Positions 1 to 9,092 of a DNA stretch of 64,000 nucleotides are shown here, in pieces. How positions within the stretch are numbered: position 1 is the first letter of the stretch; each line of letters begins with the position of its first letter. The stretch is from positions 248,001-312,000 of the forward strand of contig NZ_JAQQKX010000002.1 of the NCBI RefSeq assembly GCF_028550415.1. Reading direction: 5' to 3'. Both the position numbers and the translations under genes were made by a program. This stretch comes from Asticcacaulis aquaticus. Lineage in GTDB: Bacteria; Pseudomonadota; Alphaproteobacteria; Caulobacterales; Caulobacteraceae. The notes below the pieces were generated by a model, which ran no database searches, was not told the origin of the DNA, and saw only the letters and a list, made by a program, of their open reading frames with translations.

Positions 1-31
1 TCCACTCAAACGCCTCTTATGTCAATAAATG

Positions 32-1249
32 TCACGCCGTCATAACCTGCTTGCGGTAAAGCCAGATGGCGATCGCGAACCCGCACGCCGCCAACCCGCC
101 CATGACGAAATAGCCCCCGCCGCCCAGCACGTCGTAGATCGGCCCGGAACTCAGCGTCGACAGCCCCATCATCACGCCGGTCACATAGGCGGCGTTGAGG
201 GTTTGCGCGAGGCTTTCCGAACCCTTAGGGGCCATGCGGTTGACGAGGTCGAGTCCGGCCAGATAGCAGGCCGCAAACGACGCCGCGTGCAGGGTCTGCA
301 ATGGCCACAGCACCCATAAGGGCGGCGCAAAGCCCATCACCACCCAGCGCAGGGTGCTTAACGCCCCCGCTGCGACCAGCAGGGCCCATGAGCCGAAGCG
401 ATTGCGGATACGAAACCCCAGCGCCAGAAAGACGACCTCTGCTGCGACGCCCGTCGCCCACAGATAGCCACAGGTGGCGCCGTCCAGTCCCTGCCCTTTC
501 CAGATGATCGTCGAAAAACCATAATAAAATCCGTGCGCTGCCTGAATGCAGCCCATAGCAATCAACAACAAAACAAACACAGGATTGCCGATCAGCGCCC
601 TGATCTTGGTCCAGCCCGAACCCGCCGGCACCGCTGCGGCCTCGGTTACGGGCCCATCGACATGGCGCACGGCCTTCGGCAGGACATAGGCCGCCGCTAG
701 CATGGCCGCGAAGCACAGGCAGACGACCCAGACCTGTATCAGATCGACCCCCAGCCAGTTCAGGCCGTAACCCACGGCGATATTGGCGGCGATGAACGAG
801 GCCGAACCGATGGCGCGCGGCCAGGTATAGTTGAACCCCTCACGCTTCGACATCTGGATCGTCATGACGTCGAGCAGCGGGCTGATCGAGGTGATGCAAC
901 TATAGCCGAGGCACCAGACCAGCGCGAAGACGACAAACCGCCCGTCCTGAAACAGCGGCCACGCCCCCAGAAGCCCGTAGAAAATCCCGCCCAGCGCCGC
1001 CAGATAGATCACGGGGGTGCGAAACAGCGGGAACTTTTCCGCCCATACTCCCATGATCGGCCCGGTCACCGCGCGCAGCAGCAGCGGCAGGGCGAGGATA
1101 AAGCCGATCTGCGCCCCGGTCATGCCCTTGTCGGCGAACCACAGCGGCATATAGGGCAGACTGGCGCCCGAACCGATAAAAATGAGGGCGTAAAAAATTC
1201 CCTGCCGTTGCAGGGTGGTCAGGGGAAAAAGGGTTGAATCCTTGCGCAT
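32..1249 (-). CDS. MFS transporter (MFS_1-like, HcaT-type)
   Basis: A 405-residue integral membrane protein with about 12 hydrophobic segments, of the major facilitator superfamily. The layout resembles the MFS_1-like/HcaT branch (3-phenylpropionate and sugar symporters), with an early GSGASLPYMPLWF stretch and the loop segment GVWAEKF after helix 2. The substrate cannot be read from the sequence. The reading frame stays open far upstream, but that part is antisense to the neighbouring peptidase gene; the ATG at 1249 is the natural start because the hydrophobic N-terminus follows at once. It is divergent from the proline iminopeptidase gene, with a family C repeat in the gap. Confidence 0.8.
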   Translation of the reverse strand: MRKDSTLFPLTTLQRQGIFYALIFIGSGASLPYMPLWFADKGMTGAQIGFILALPLLLRAVTGPIMGVWAEKFPLFRTPVIYLAALGGIFYGLLGAWPLFQDGRFVVFALVWCLGYSCITSISPLLDVMTIQMSKREGFNYTWPRAIGSASFIAANIAVGYGLNWLGVDLIQVWVVCLCFAAMLAAAYVLPKAVRHVDGPVTEAAAVPAGSGWTKIRALIGNPVFVLLLIAMGCIQAAHGFYYGFSTIIWKGQGLDGATCGYLWATGVAAEVVFLALGFRIRNRFGSWALLVAAGALSTLRWVVMGFAPPLWVLWPLQTLHAASFAACYLAGLDLVNRMAPKGSESLAQTLNAAYVTGVMMGLSTLSSGPIYDVLGGGGYFVMGGLAACGFAIAIWLYRKQVMTA

Positions 1250-1280
1250 AATAAGTCTTTGATCGCCCGATACTTCCCAA

Positions 1281-1329
1281 GCGATATGTCGAAAAGTGGG
1301 AACCGGTTTTCGACTACAAATATCGCGAT
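1281..1329. repeat. Family C (RIME-like) palindrome, single hairpin
   Basis: Imperfect inverted repeat built around TCGAAAAGTGGGAACCGGTTTTCGA with outer arms GCGATAT and ATATCGC. It is one hairpin of the composite element seen whole near 18.9 and 36.3 kb. It lies between the divergent MFS and pip genes. Confidence 0.75.
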
Positions 1330-1357
1330 CACTAAAATCTTGTCCAAAGCGAACCCG

Positions 1358-2353
1358 ATGACCGATCAAGCCCTCGCCGCCCAGACCAAAGGCCTCTATC
1401 CCGAGATAGAGCCCTATGATTACGGCTATATGCCCGCGGGGGGCAAACATCAAATCTATTATGAGCAAAGCGGTAATCCGCAAGGGATTCCGGTCGTCGT
1501 CGTCCACGGCGGTCCCGGCGGCGGAACCAGCCCGAACCTGCGCTGCTACTTCAACCCCGACGCCTATCGCATCATCCTGTTCGATCAGCGCGGCTGCGGC
1601 AAATCGCGCCCGCATGCGTCTCAGGACATGTCGCTGGAGGACAATACCACCTGGCATCTGGTCGCCGATATGGAGGCCTTGCGTGAAAAGCTGGGGATCG
1701 ATACGTGGGTCGTCTTCGGCGGTTCGTGGGGTTCGACCCTGTCGCTGGCCTATGCGATCCGCCATACGGATCGCGTCAGGGCCCTGATCCTGCGCGGGAT
1801 TTTCCTTGTCCGTAAGGCCGAACTCGACTGGTTCTATCAGGGCGGCGCGGGCCAGATATTTCCTGACGTATGGGAACGCTTTGTCGCGCCAATCCCCGAA
1901 GCCGAGCGCAACGACATGATGGCCGCCTATATCAAGCGCCTCAACGGCGACGACCGCAACGAGCAGATGCGCTGCGCGCTGGCCTGGGCCGGCTGGGAAG
2001 GCGACACCCTGTCGATCGAAGGGCCGTCCGAAAACCCGACCAAGTTCGCCGAACCGGACTTTGCGGTCGCCTTCGCGCGCATCGAGTCGTGGTATTTCAA
2101 AAACGGCGGCTTCTTCGAGACCGATAACTGGCTGCTGGAGAACGTGCATAAGATCAGGCACATTCCCGCGTGGATCGTTCAGGGCCGCTACGACGTGGTG
2201 ACCCCAATGGCCTCGGCGTGGGACCTGCACAAGGCGTGGCCCGAAGCGCGGTTCAATCTGGTGAAGAAGGCCGGGCACTCGTCATCAGATCCCGGTATTC
2301 TCGACGGGCTTGTCCGCGCGGCGGACGAGGCCGTGGCTGTGTTGACGGCTTAA
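1358..2353 (+). CDS. pip: Proline iminopeptidase
   Basis: Alpha/beta-hydrolase (peptidase family S33) that removes N-terminal proline from peptides; cytoplasmic. The 331 residues match the family length. Visible marks are the oxyanion segment HGGPGGG (residues 50-56), the nucleophile elbow GGSWGS with Ser123, the Asp-containing GRYDVVTP segment, and the C-terminal catalytic His in KAGHSSSD. The ATG at 1358 was chosen because an upstream in-frame extension would run through the repeat at 1281-1329. The gene is followed directly by a family A repeat. Confidence 0.92.
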   Translation: MTDQALAAQTKGLYPEIEPYDYGYMPAGGKHQIYYEQSGNPQGIPVVVVHGGPGGGTSPNLRCYFNPDAYRIILFDQRGCGKSRPHASQDMSLEDNTTWHLVADMEALREKLGIDTWVVFGGSWGSTLSLAYAIRHTDRVRALILRGIFLVRKAELDWFYQGGAGQIFPDVWERFVAPIPEAERNDMMAAYIKRLNGDDRNEQMRCALAWAGWEGDTLSIEGPSENPTKFAEPDFAVAFARIESWYFKNGGFFETDNWLLENVHKIRHIPAWIVQGRYDVVTPMASAWDLHKAWPEARFNLVKKAGHSSSDPGILDGLVRAADEAVAVLTA

Positions 2354-2531
2354 CATACCTCCCCAACTTGTTGGGGAGGGGGACCGCACGAGATGACCGA
2401 AGGTCAGCGAGATGTGGTGGTGGGGGTTCTTGCTTTCTTAAGACAGCCTACGCTGAACCGCCGCAAGATACCCCTCCACCATCTGCGCTTCGCTTGATGG
2501 TCCCCCTCCCCAGCAAAGCTGGGGAGGAGTG
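2354..2531. repeat. Family A palindromic element, copy A1
   Basis: About 178 bp bounded by hairpins of the form CCTCCCCAA...TTGGGGAGG at the left and CTCCCCAGC...GCTGGGGAGG at the right. The two halves are rough reverse complements (GGGGGACCGCACGA, then GTGGTGGTGGGG, and their complements on the right). The segment between the two conserved blocks forms TGACC-gaa-GGTCA on the left arm and GCG-aag-CGC on the right. It separates the convergent pip and sensor kinase genes and may end transcription both ways. Confidence 0.85.
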
Positions 2532-2539
2532 AGAAGAGG

Positions 2540-4159
2540 CTACCCCTTCTGCGGGATGCGTATCTCGAACGAGGTCCCTTGCGGACCGGTCTCGGTCAAG
2601 CGCACATCGCCGCCATGCGTCTGCGCCAGTTCCCGTGCAATCGCCAGCCCCAGCCCCGAACCGCCCGGCGTCACCGACCCGGAAAACGGCTGGAACAACT
2701 TGTCGCGGATGCGCTCCGGTATCCCCGGACCGTTGTCGCTCAGCACCAGAATAACCTCGTCCGCCGTCTTGACCGCACTCAGGGTCACGCGGCCCAAGGT
2801 CTTGCGGTTCGGCTGGCCCTCGATCGCCTGACGGGCATTGCGCATCAGATTGACCAGCATACGGTGCAGATGGTCCGGGTCGGCCTCGAAATAGAAACCC
2901 TGCGCCGCCTTGAGCGAGAAACGCACGCGTTCCGGCGTCTTGTTGTTCAAACTCAAACCGGCGTCCTCGGCGGCGGCTTCGGACAGGTCTTTCAGACGGA
3001 TAATCTGGATACGCGCCGGGATTTCGTCGGTCTTGCCGTAGTTGAGCACATTCTGCGCCAGGGTCAGCGCCCGGTCCAGCGCCCGCTCCAGACGCGGCAA
3101 CGCCTTAGTCACATTGGGATCGCCGGAATAGGCCAGACGTTCGGACGCCATCTGGGCGGCGGTGAGCATGTTGCGCAGGTCATGATTGATCTTCGACACC
3201 GCCTGCCCCAGCGCCGCCAGCCGCGCGCGCGATTTCAACGCGTGGCGGACCTCGGCCTGCATGGCGAACAGCTCTTCCTCGATCTGCCCGATCTCGTCGC
3301 GACGCCCGGACAGTTTGGGCGCGACGGTCACATCCTCGGGGTTTTCCTTGAAGCGCGATACCGATTTGGTCAGGGTGCGGATCGGGCGCACGATAAAGAA
3401 CGACAGGGCCGCGAAGACCAGTGCCCCGGCGACCAGCGAAATGGCGATCGACATGCGCAGGATCGAGCCCAGATGCGCCTTGAGTTCCTGCTTCAGCGGC
3501 TCTGCCGGCACGTCGATCTGGATCAGGTCGGTGCCCTTGCGCACCTTGGGCGTCGCTTCGGTGCGGATCACACGGTCCGGACGCGAGAAGAAGGTCTTCC
3601 ACGGGCCCCACAGATAGGCGGCGTCGTCGCTCAGGCCGCGGTCGATGTGGCGGATGTCGACCGTATCGGGCTCGACGGTGACTTCCGGATCGCGGAGGAC
3701 AAACTGGATGCCGTTGCTTTGCAGGGCGAGATACGACGCCCCGACGCTTTCCAGCAGTTGTGACGACAGGTCCTTCGATACCGCCCCTTCGGCGGAGGCA
3801 TCGAGCGCCAGCGAGGCGATTTCGGCCTGACGTACACGGTCGATCAGCCAGCGCTCCTGATAAGAGGCCAGCGACGGGACGAGGATGATCATCACCATCA
3901 CCGCCACGAACAGGGCCGTCAGCAGCAGCAAATGCCCTGACAGGCCGCCGAAATAGGATTGCAGGCTTTTCAGAAAGCGGCGGAAACCCGGACCCGACGG
4001 CGTCAGGCGCTCACCCAGCGCACGCCGCCATTGGCGGAAATTTTTGCGTCGCTTGCCGCCGGGCGCCGATGCCGGCACCTCTTCACGCGCGGCGACCCGT
4101 ACCCTCAACCGTGAGACGGGGCGTTTCAGAGCGGAAGGCGCGATGTCGGACAGGTCCAT
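2540..4159 (-). CDS. Sensor histidine kinase
   Basis: A 539-residue membrane histidine kinase. After a basic cytoplasmic N-terminus come TM1 (about 75-97), a periplasmic sensor region of about 130 residues, TM2 (about 232-257), a HAMP segment beginning VRPIRTLT, and the dimerisation helix with the phosphoacceptor His326 in KINHDLRNM. The ATPase domain shows the N box (NLMRNARQAI), G1 (DNGPGIP), F box (FQPFSGS) and G2 (GGSGLGLAIA). No response regulator gene is adjacent, so the partner and signal are unknown. The gene runs away from rpmH. Confidence 0.88.
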   Translation of the reverse strand: MDLSDIAPSALKRPVSRLRVRVAAREEVPASAPGGKRRKNFRQWRRALGERLTPSGPGFRRFLKSLQSYFGGLSGHLLLLTALFVAVMVMIILVPSLASYQERWLIDRVRQAEIASLALDASAEGAVSKDLSSQLLESVGASYLALQSNGIQFVLRDPEVTVEPDTVDIRHIDRGLSDDAAYLWGPWKTFFSRPDRVIRTEATPKVRKGTDLIQIDVPAEPLKQELKAHLGSILRMSIAISLVAGALVFAALSFFIVRPIRTLTKSVSRFKENPEDVTVAPKLSGRRDEIGQIEEELFAMQAEVRHALKSRARLAALGQAVSKINHDLRNMLTAAQMASERLAYSGDPNVTKALPRLERALDRALTLAQNVLNYGKTDEIPARIQIIRLKDLSEAAAEDAGLSLNNKTPERVRFSLKAAQGFYFEADPDHLHRMLVNLMRNARQAIEGQPNRKTLGRVTLSAVKTADEVILVLSDNGPGIPERIRDKLFQPFSGSVTPGGSGLGLAIARELAQTHGGDVRLTETGPQGTSFEIRIPQKG

Positions 4160-4288
4160 AAATATGTCGGCGGAGGTGTTTTCAGATTATTGGAAACATT
4201 GTAACACGCATTCGTGAAGCCGCGCGTGGGAAATTGCACCGGGCGCATAAGATTCCTCTCGGTAGAGACGAATCCCGGCACACAGCCA

Positions 4289-4316
4289 TTGACAAGACCT
4301 GTCTGGCGGTTTATCG
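4289..4316 (+). promoter_or_regulatory. Candidate promoter of rpmH-rnpA
   Basis: A perfect TTGACA at 4289-4294 is followed after 16 bp by TTATCG, about 65 bp upstream of the rpmH start. A strong housekeeping promoter is expected for a ribosomal protein operon. The -10 match is only fair. Confidence 0.4.
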
Positions 4317-4381
4317 ACGCGCCTCTTTTTAAACGATAGCTCGTCAGTTAGGGCTATTGCACCTAACCCCGGAGTTCAACC

Positions 4382-4516
4382 GTGAAACGTACATTCCAGC
4401 CGAGCCGCCTCGTTCGCGCCCGTCGCCACGGCTTCCGCGCCCGTATGGCTACCAAGAACGGCCAAAAGGTCGTCGCCCGTCGTCGCGCCAAGGGCCGCAA
4501 GCGCCTGACCGCCTAA
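4382..4516 (+). CDS. rpmH: 50S ribosomal protein L34
   Basis: A 44-residue, very basic protein beginning VKRTFQPS and carrying the HGFRARM segment typical of L34, a structural protein of the large ribosomal subunit. The start is GTG, preceded by GGAG at seven bases. The gene heads the classical rpmH-rnpA-yidC order near bacterial origins and is followed by its own terminator, which probably keeps L34 output well above RNase P protein output. Confidence 0.97.
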   Translation: MKRTFQPSRLVRARRHGFRARMATKNGQKVVARRRAKGRKRLTA

Positions 4517-4536
4517 TCGCGTCTGCGCCAAAGCTT

Positions 4537-4574
4537 TAAAAGAGGCCCTTGAAGCGATTCGAGGGCCTCTTTTG
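4537..4574 (+). terminator. Rho-independent terminator or attenuator after rpmH
   Basis: AGAGGCCCT and AGGGCCTCT form a nine-base stem with a 12-base loop, followed by TTTT. It lies between rpmH and rnpA. Confidence 0.85.
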
Positions 4575-4588
4575 CTGTTTGTCCCTCA

Positions 4589-4618
4589 ATCATACCGCCC
4601 CAAGTTGTTGGGGAGGTA
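4589..4618. repeat. Family A end hairpin, solo fragment
   Basis: Contains CCCCAA-gttg-TTGGGG flanked by ATACC and GGTAT, the same as one end of the family A element but alone. It lies just upstream of rnpA, and its GGAGG lies about 18 bases before that start codon. Confidence 0.7.
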
Positions 4619-4631
4619 TAAGAACAAACCC

Positions 4632-4970
4632 ATGTCCCTGCCTCACCTGAAAAAGCGCAAAGAGTTTCTGGCGGCCAACAAGGCCCCTTATCAGGCACGG
4701 CCTTCGGTCGTGGTGCAGTGCCGTGCGCGCAGCGATGGGACCGAGGACATGCGCATCGGCTTTACCGCCACCAAAAAGACCGGCAATGCCGTCGCCCGCA
4801 ACCGCGCCAAGCGGCGGATGCGCGAAGCCGCCCGCGCGCTTTTGCCGCAACACGGTCGTCCCGGCCACGACTACGTTTTCATCGCCCGCGACGCGACCAA
4901 ATCCTGCGACTGGCAAGGTTTGCTTGACGATGTCAAACGCGCCCTGATAAGGCTGTCGCCCAAAGTTTAA
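4632..4970 (+). CDS. rnpA: Ribonuclease P protein component
   Basis: A 112-residue basic protein that binds RNase P RNA and aids 5' maturation of tRNA precursors. The family signature GNAVARNRAKRRMREAAR is present, with the RNR core around residue 55-60. The ATG at 4632 gives the usual length; upstream extensions would run into the repeat. Its RNA partner rnpB is in this same window at 47.7-48.1 kb. yidC follows after 24 bases. Confidence 0.96.
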   Translation: MSLPHLKKRKEFLAANKAPYQARPSVVVQCRARSDGTEDMRIGFTATKKTGNAVARNRAKRRMREAARALLPQHGRPGHDYVFIARDATKSCDWQGLLDDVKRALIRLSPKV

Positions 4971-4994
4971 CCGCTATTTAGAGTGCAGCCGTCC

Positions 4995-6941
4995 ATGAAG
5001 CGCGACGACAACCGCAATATGTTCATCTTCCTCGCCCTGTCGCTGGCGATCCTGTTCGGATACCAGTATTTCGTGCAGGGTCCGAAGCTGGAGAAGGAAC
5101 GCGCCGCCGCCATGGCCGCGAAAAAAGCCGAGGCCGCCAAGCCCGCCGCCGTCGCCACGCCGGAAAGCCTGTATGTCGAGGGCCGGTTGCCGCGCGACCA
5201 GGCGCTGGCTCAGACGCCGCGCGTTCAGATCGATTCGCCCGCGCTCAAGGGCTCGCTGTCGCTGTCCGGCGCGCGCATCGACGACCTGTATCTCAAGTCG
5301 TACAAGGATACGCTGGACAAGAATTCCCCGCTGGTCGAGCTGTACCGGCCTCAGGGCGCCGAACACGCCTACTATGCCGAATCCGGCTGGGTGGGTCAGA
5401 ACGTGGCGGGCGTCCCCGCCGGCAACAGCGTGTGGACGGTCCTGTCCGGCACGGTGCTCAGCCCCGGCAAGACCGTCGTGCTGGGCTATGATGCGGGCAC
5501 CGGCCTCACCTTCGAGCGCACCCTCAGCCTCGACGACAAGTACATGATCACGGTGACGGACAAGGTCATCAACGGCACCGCCGCTGCCGTGACTCTGGCC
5601 CCCTACGCCAATATCATCCGTCAGGGCGCACCCGCCACGCTCGGCAAGAACATGATCCTGCACGAAGGCGGCATCGGCGCGTTTTCGAAGGACAAGGGCT
5701 ATACAGTCCCGGAGTTCAAGTTCCATAACTGGGAAAAGGACGCCAAGAAAAAGGCCTACAAGGCCGATTCGACCGGCGGCTGGATGGGCTTGACGGACAA
5801 GTACTGGCTGGCCGCGGTGATCCCGGATCAGACCACGAAGATCCACGCCGCGATGAAGGCGACCGACCAGACCCCGGCCGACGAGAAGGACTTCAACTTC
5901 CTTTATCAGGCCGGTTACGTCGCCGAACCCGTCACGATTCAGCCGGGTCAGCCGGTTTCGATCAGCTACAAGATCTATTCCGGCGCCAAGCAGGCCTCGC
6001 TCCTGTCGGCCTATCAGGAACAATACAAGCTCCCTGCCTTCGACAAGGCGATCGACTGGGGCATGTTCTGGTTCCTGACGCGCCCGATGTTCTGGGTGCT
6101 CGACCACCTGTTCGGCTTCCTCGGCAATTTCGGCCTGGCCATCCTCGGCCTGACCGTCATCGTGAAACTCATCTTCTTCCCGCTGGCGCATAAGTCCTAC
6201 GAGTCGATGACCAAGATGAAGCTCCTCCAGCCCAAGGTCGAGGAGTTGAAGAAGAAGCACGAGGGCAATGCCCAGCAGATGCAGATCGAGATGATGAACC
6301 TTTACCAGAAGGAAAAGGTCAATCCGATGTCGGGCTGTCTGCCGATCTTCGTGCAGATCCCGGTCTTCTACGCCCTGTACAAGGTGCTGTTCGTCACCAT
6401 CGAAATGCGCCACGCGCCGTTCTTCGGCTGGATTCAGGACCTGTCGGCGCGCGATCCGTCGACCCTGTTCAACCTGTTCGGCCTTCTGCCCTACGACCCG
6501 GCGACCATACCGCTCATCGGTGGCCTGATGGGGACGTCGCTGCACATCGGCATCCTGCCGATCCTGTATGGGGCGTCCATGGCCCTGTCGCAGAGCATGA
6601 ACCCGCCGATGCCGGACCCGATGCAGCGCCGCATCTTCCAGCTCATGCCGATCATGTTCACCTTCATCATGGCGCCGTTCGCCGCGGGCCTGCTGATCTA
6701 CTGGATCTGGAACAACGTCCTGACCGTGGCGCAGCAATACGCCCTGATGCGTCAGATGGGCGTCGAAAACCCGATCGACACCTTCCTCGGCAAGGTCGCC
6801 AAAACCAAGCCGAAGTCGGAGGCCGCCCACACCATCGAGGTCGCCGAAGAGGTGATCCACGAAGGCGAGGTGATTCAACCTTCGAAGCCGAAAACGGCTG
6901 GCGGCACTAAGCGCGCCCGCACGACGCCGAAGAAAGACTAA
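4995..6941 (+). CDS. yidC: Membrane protein insertase YidC
   Basis: A 648-residue inner-membrane insertase that places proteins into the membrane with or without SecYEG. It begins with a short cytoplasmic tail and TM1 (about 8-25), then a large periplasmic domain to about residue 350, then the conserved five-helix core with the SGCLPIFVQIPVFYALYK segment, and a basic C-terminal tail (KTKPKS, KRARTTPKKD). A GTG at 4983 could add four residues; the ATG at 4995 gives the start MKRDDNRNMF, like other alphaproteobacterial YidC. yidD is not present between rnpA and yidC. Confidence 0.96.
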   Translation: MKRDDNRNMFIFLALSLAILFGYQYFVQGPKLEKERAAAMAAKKAEAAKPAAVATPESLYVEGRLPRDQALAQTPRVQIDSPALKGSLSLSGARIDDLYLKSYKDTLDKNSPLVELYRPQGAEHAYYAESGWVGQNVAGVPAGNSVWTVLSGTVLSPGKTVVLGYDAGTGLTFERTLSLDDKYMITVTDKVINGTAAAVTLAPYANIIRQGAPATLGKNMILHEGGIGAFSKDKGYTVPEFKFHNWEKDAKKKAYKADSTGGWMGLTDKYWLAAVIPDQTTKIHAAMKATDQTPADEKDFNFLYQAGYVAEPVTIQPGQPVSISYKIYSGAKQASLLSAYQEQYKLPAFDKAIDWGMFWFLTRPMFWVLDHLFGFLGNFGLAILGLTVIVKLIFFPLAHKSYESMTKMKLLQPKVEELKKKHEGNAQQMQIEMMNLYQKEKVNPMSGCLPIFVQIPVFYALYKVLFVTIEMRHAPFFGWIQDLSARDPSTLFNLFGLLPYDPATIPLIGGLMGTSLHIGILPILYGASMALSQSMNPPMPDPMQRRIFQLMPIMFTFIMAPFAAGLLIYWIWNNVLTVAQQYALMRQMGVENPIDTFLGKVAKTKPKSEAAHTIEVAEEVIHEGEVIQPSKPKTAGGTKRARTTPKKD

Positions 6942-6950
6942 CGGATTCAT

Positions 6951-7118
6951 TCCTCCCCAGCTTGCTGGGGAGGGGGACCGCACGAACCACGCAGTGGTGA
7001 GATGTGGTGGTGGGGGTTCTTGCTTTATCAGCCTCCCCCCGCTGAACTTCCACAAAGACACCCCACCACCACGCCTTTCAGGCGCGGTCCCCCTCCCCGC
7101 CAAAGGCAGGGAGGTATA
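6951..7118. repeat. Family A palindromic element, copy A2
   Basis: Complete copy between yidC and ysxC. The left arm carries ACCAC-gca-GTGGT, the right arm (read on the minus strand) CGCC-tgaaa-GGCG. The end hairpins are TCCCCAGC/GCTGGGGA on the left and a weaker CCCCGCC/GGCAGGG pair on the right. The final GGGAGG lies a little over 20 bases before the ysxC start. Confidence 0.85.
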
Positions 7119-7138
7119 TGTATTTTAAGGCACCCGCC

Positions 7139-7801
7139 ATGACCGACGAACCCCAAGACGCTGCCCTGTATTCCGAAGAGACCCTCGAATCCGGGCGTGT
7201 GCTGTTTGCCCGTCAGGCGCGCTTCATGATGGGCGCGGCCAAGATCGAGCAGTTGCCGCCCGACGACCTGCCCGAAGTCGCCTTCGCTGGGCGCTCCAAT
7301 GTCGGTAAATCGAGCCTGATCAACGCCCTGACCGGTCACAACCATCTGGCGCGCGCCTCCAACGAGCCGGGCCGCACGCGCGAGGTCAATTTCTTCGTGC
7401 TGGACGAAAAGCTGCGCCTGGTCGACCTGCCCGGCTACGGCTGGGCGCGCGCGTCAAAGACCACCGTCAAATCGTTCCAGAACCTCGGCCGCGACTATCT
7501 GCGCGGTCGCCCTCGCCTCAAGCGCGCCTATCTGCTGATCGATGCCCGCCACGGCCTGAAAGAGGTCGACAACGAGCCGATGGACGCGCTCGACAAGGCT
7601 GCCGTCAGCTATCAGATCGTCCTGACCAAGGCCGACAAGATCAAGCCGCACGAGCTTGCGGCCGTTATCGAGAAGACGCAGGCCCAGATCAAGAAGCGTC
7701 CCGCGGCCCACCCGGTCGTGCTGGCGACCTCGTCGGAAAAAGGCTTCGGCATCCCCGAACTGCGCGCCGAGATCATGACGACCTGCGAGGTCTTGCCGTA
7801 G
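7139..7801 (+). CDS. ysxC: Ribosome biogenesis GTP-binding protein YsxC/EngB
   Basis: A 220-residue TrmE-Era-like GTPase needed for 50S subunit assembly. It has G1 GRSNVGKSS, the G2 threonine in GRTRE, G3 DLPGYG, G4 TKAD and G5 SSEKG. The ATG at 7139 is preceded by AAGG at eight bases. An alternative ATG at 7118 would add seven residues but lies at the repeat edge. It follows yidC as in other Alphaproteobacteria. Confidence 0.95.
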   Translation: MTDEPQDAALYSEETLESGRVLFARQARFMMGAAKIEQLPPDDLPEVAFAGRSNVGKSSLINALTGHNHLARASNEPGRTREVNFFVLDEKLRLVDLPGYGWARASKTTVKSFQNLGRDYLRGRPRLKRAYLLIDARHGLKEVDNEPMDALDKAAVSYQIVLTKADKIKPHELAAVIEKTQAQIKKRPAAHPVVLATSSEKGFGIPELRAEIMTTCEVLP

Positions 7802-7857
7802 CCATCTGTTGCAAGCTAGTCGCCCATGTTAGACTTGCGCATAATGGGGGAGCTATC

Positions 7858-8271
7858 ATGCAAAAGGTGCTTTGTATCGCCGCCGGTCTGGCCCTGATGA
7901 CGACGACTGCTCATGCTGGCAGTTTTCGCGTTTACGACCTGAATGCAGATCAGAATTGTGAATGCGACTGCTTCACTGGCCTGCATCGCCTTGACGCCAG
8001 GACGGATGCCGATGGTCATAAACCCCTGCTCTACTATACCACCGGCAATTATGCCGAAATACGTATAGATGGCGTGCCGGTCGCCCTGAAAAGCCGCGCG
8101 GGTACGCAGGCCATGCTGTCCGATGATGGACAAACGCGCGTAACGACCCGGCTTAAGGAAACAGATGTCGATGGCGACGGATTGACCGTCGTTCATTTAT
8201 CCGGAACCTTGACCGTTACGCATAGGGGGATGCGCAAAACCGTGCATGTAAAGGGCTTCGACGTCTGCTGA
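7858..8271 (+). CDS. Secreted hypothetical protein
   Basis: A 137-residue protein with a clear Sec signal peptide (hydrophobic core LCIAAGLALMTTT, cleavage after AHA). The mature part has a Cys-rich CECDCF segment near its start and a final Cys, suggesting disulfides in the periplasm. I do not recognise the family. A strong GGGGGAG precedes the ATG. Its stop shares one base with the start of the next gene, so the two are probably co-translated. Confidence 0.7.
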   Translation: MQKVLCIAAGLALMTTTAHAGSFRVYDLNADQNCECDCFTGLHRLDARTDADGHKPLLYYTTGNYAEIRIDGVPVALKSRAGTQAMLSDDGQTRVTTRLKETDVDGDGLTVVHLSGTLTVTHRGMRKTVHVKGFDVC

Positions 8272-9077
8272 TGCACACCCCCTACGACGGTTCGCAGCCC
8301 CTTTTCCGCATCGGCCTGTCGCCGCTGAGGGATACGCCGTGGCTGGAGCGGGACGAGCGGTTACCGATCTATCTGGCGGAGAAAGCGCGCCTGTTCAAGG
8401 ATACGCGTGACGCCGTATGGGGGGCGGAACCGGGATCAGAAGCCGCGCAGACCGAAGCCTACGACCTGATCCGCGCCACGCTCGGTTTGTCCGCAGACAC
8501 GCCCAACGAACCACCGCTGCTGGCCGCCGCACGGGTTGTCGCCGAAGACCTCGCCCTCCTGCAAAAATCACCCGAAGGGTGGCGGCTGATGGCAGGCGCG
8601 ATCTGTTTCCCCTCCTCGTGGTCGATTACCGAGAAACTCGGCAAGGTTCTGCACGAGGTCCACACCCCGGTGCCGGATTTCAGCGAAGGCACGCGCAATG
8701 CCGCCGTCATCGAGCGCATCTTCGACAACCTGCGCCCAGATGAGCCGGTGATCCGCTGGAACTGGTCGCTTTATGGCAACGACACCCTGCATCACCCGCA
8801 CGTCTCACCGCCACAGCGCTTCGGCGACGGCCCGGACGCCGACACTGTGTTCATCCGCGTCGAGCGTCAGACCCTGCATAAGCTGCCGGACACCGGCGCC
8901 GTGCTATTCACTATCGGCATCCATCTGACGCCGCTGGAGGCCCTCGACGCACACCCCGACCGCGACGCCATCGCTCAAAGCCTGATCACTCAGATCGAAG
9001 CCCTGATAGACACGCAGTTGGATTACAAAGGGCTGACGTGGGAACGCGAGCGACTGTTGCGACGGTTGCGGGGTTGA
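8271..9077 (+). CDS. DUF3445 protein (haem-dependent oxidative N-demethylase-like)
   Basis: A 268-residue cytoplasmic protein matching the DUF3445 family, later described as haem-dependent oxidative N-demethylases. Diagnostic stretches are GAICFPSSWSITEKLGK, HTPVPDF, NWSLYGNDTLHHP and FIRVERQTLHKLP. The family joins an oxygen-using haem with removal of methyl groups from methylamines; the substrate here is unknown. It overlaps the previous gene by one base. Confidence 0.82.
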   Translation: MHTPYDGSQPLFRIGLSPLRDTPWLERDERLPIYLAEKARLFKDTRDAVWGAEPGSEAAQTEAYDLIRATLGLSADTPNEPPLLAAARVVAEDLALLQKSPEGWRLMAGAICFPSSWSITEKLGKVLHEVHTPVPDFSEGTRNAAVIERIFDNLRPDEPVIRWNWSLYGNDTLHHPHVSPPQRFGDGPDADTVFIRVERQTLHKLPDTGAVLFTIGIHLTPLEALDAHPDRDAIAQSLITQIEALIDTQLDYKGLTWERERLLRRLRG

Positions 9078-9092
9078 CCCGTTTGCGGGGGA

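Noticed and set aside
1250-2278. Open frame extending the MFS transporter gene upstream to about 748 codons
   Set aside because: The extra part is antisense to the proline iminopeptidase gene and has no transporter homology; the membrane protein starts naturally at 1249.
4974-7103. Minus-strand frame of about 709 codons opposite yidC
   Set aside because: Its protein is Arg/His/Leu-rich and of low complexity, the usual antisense shadow of a GC-rich gene; yidC is certain on the other strand.
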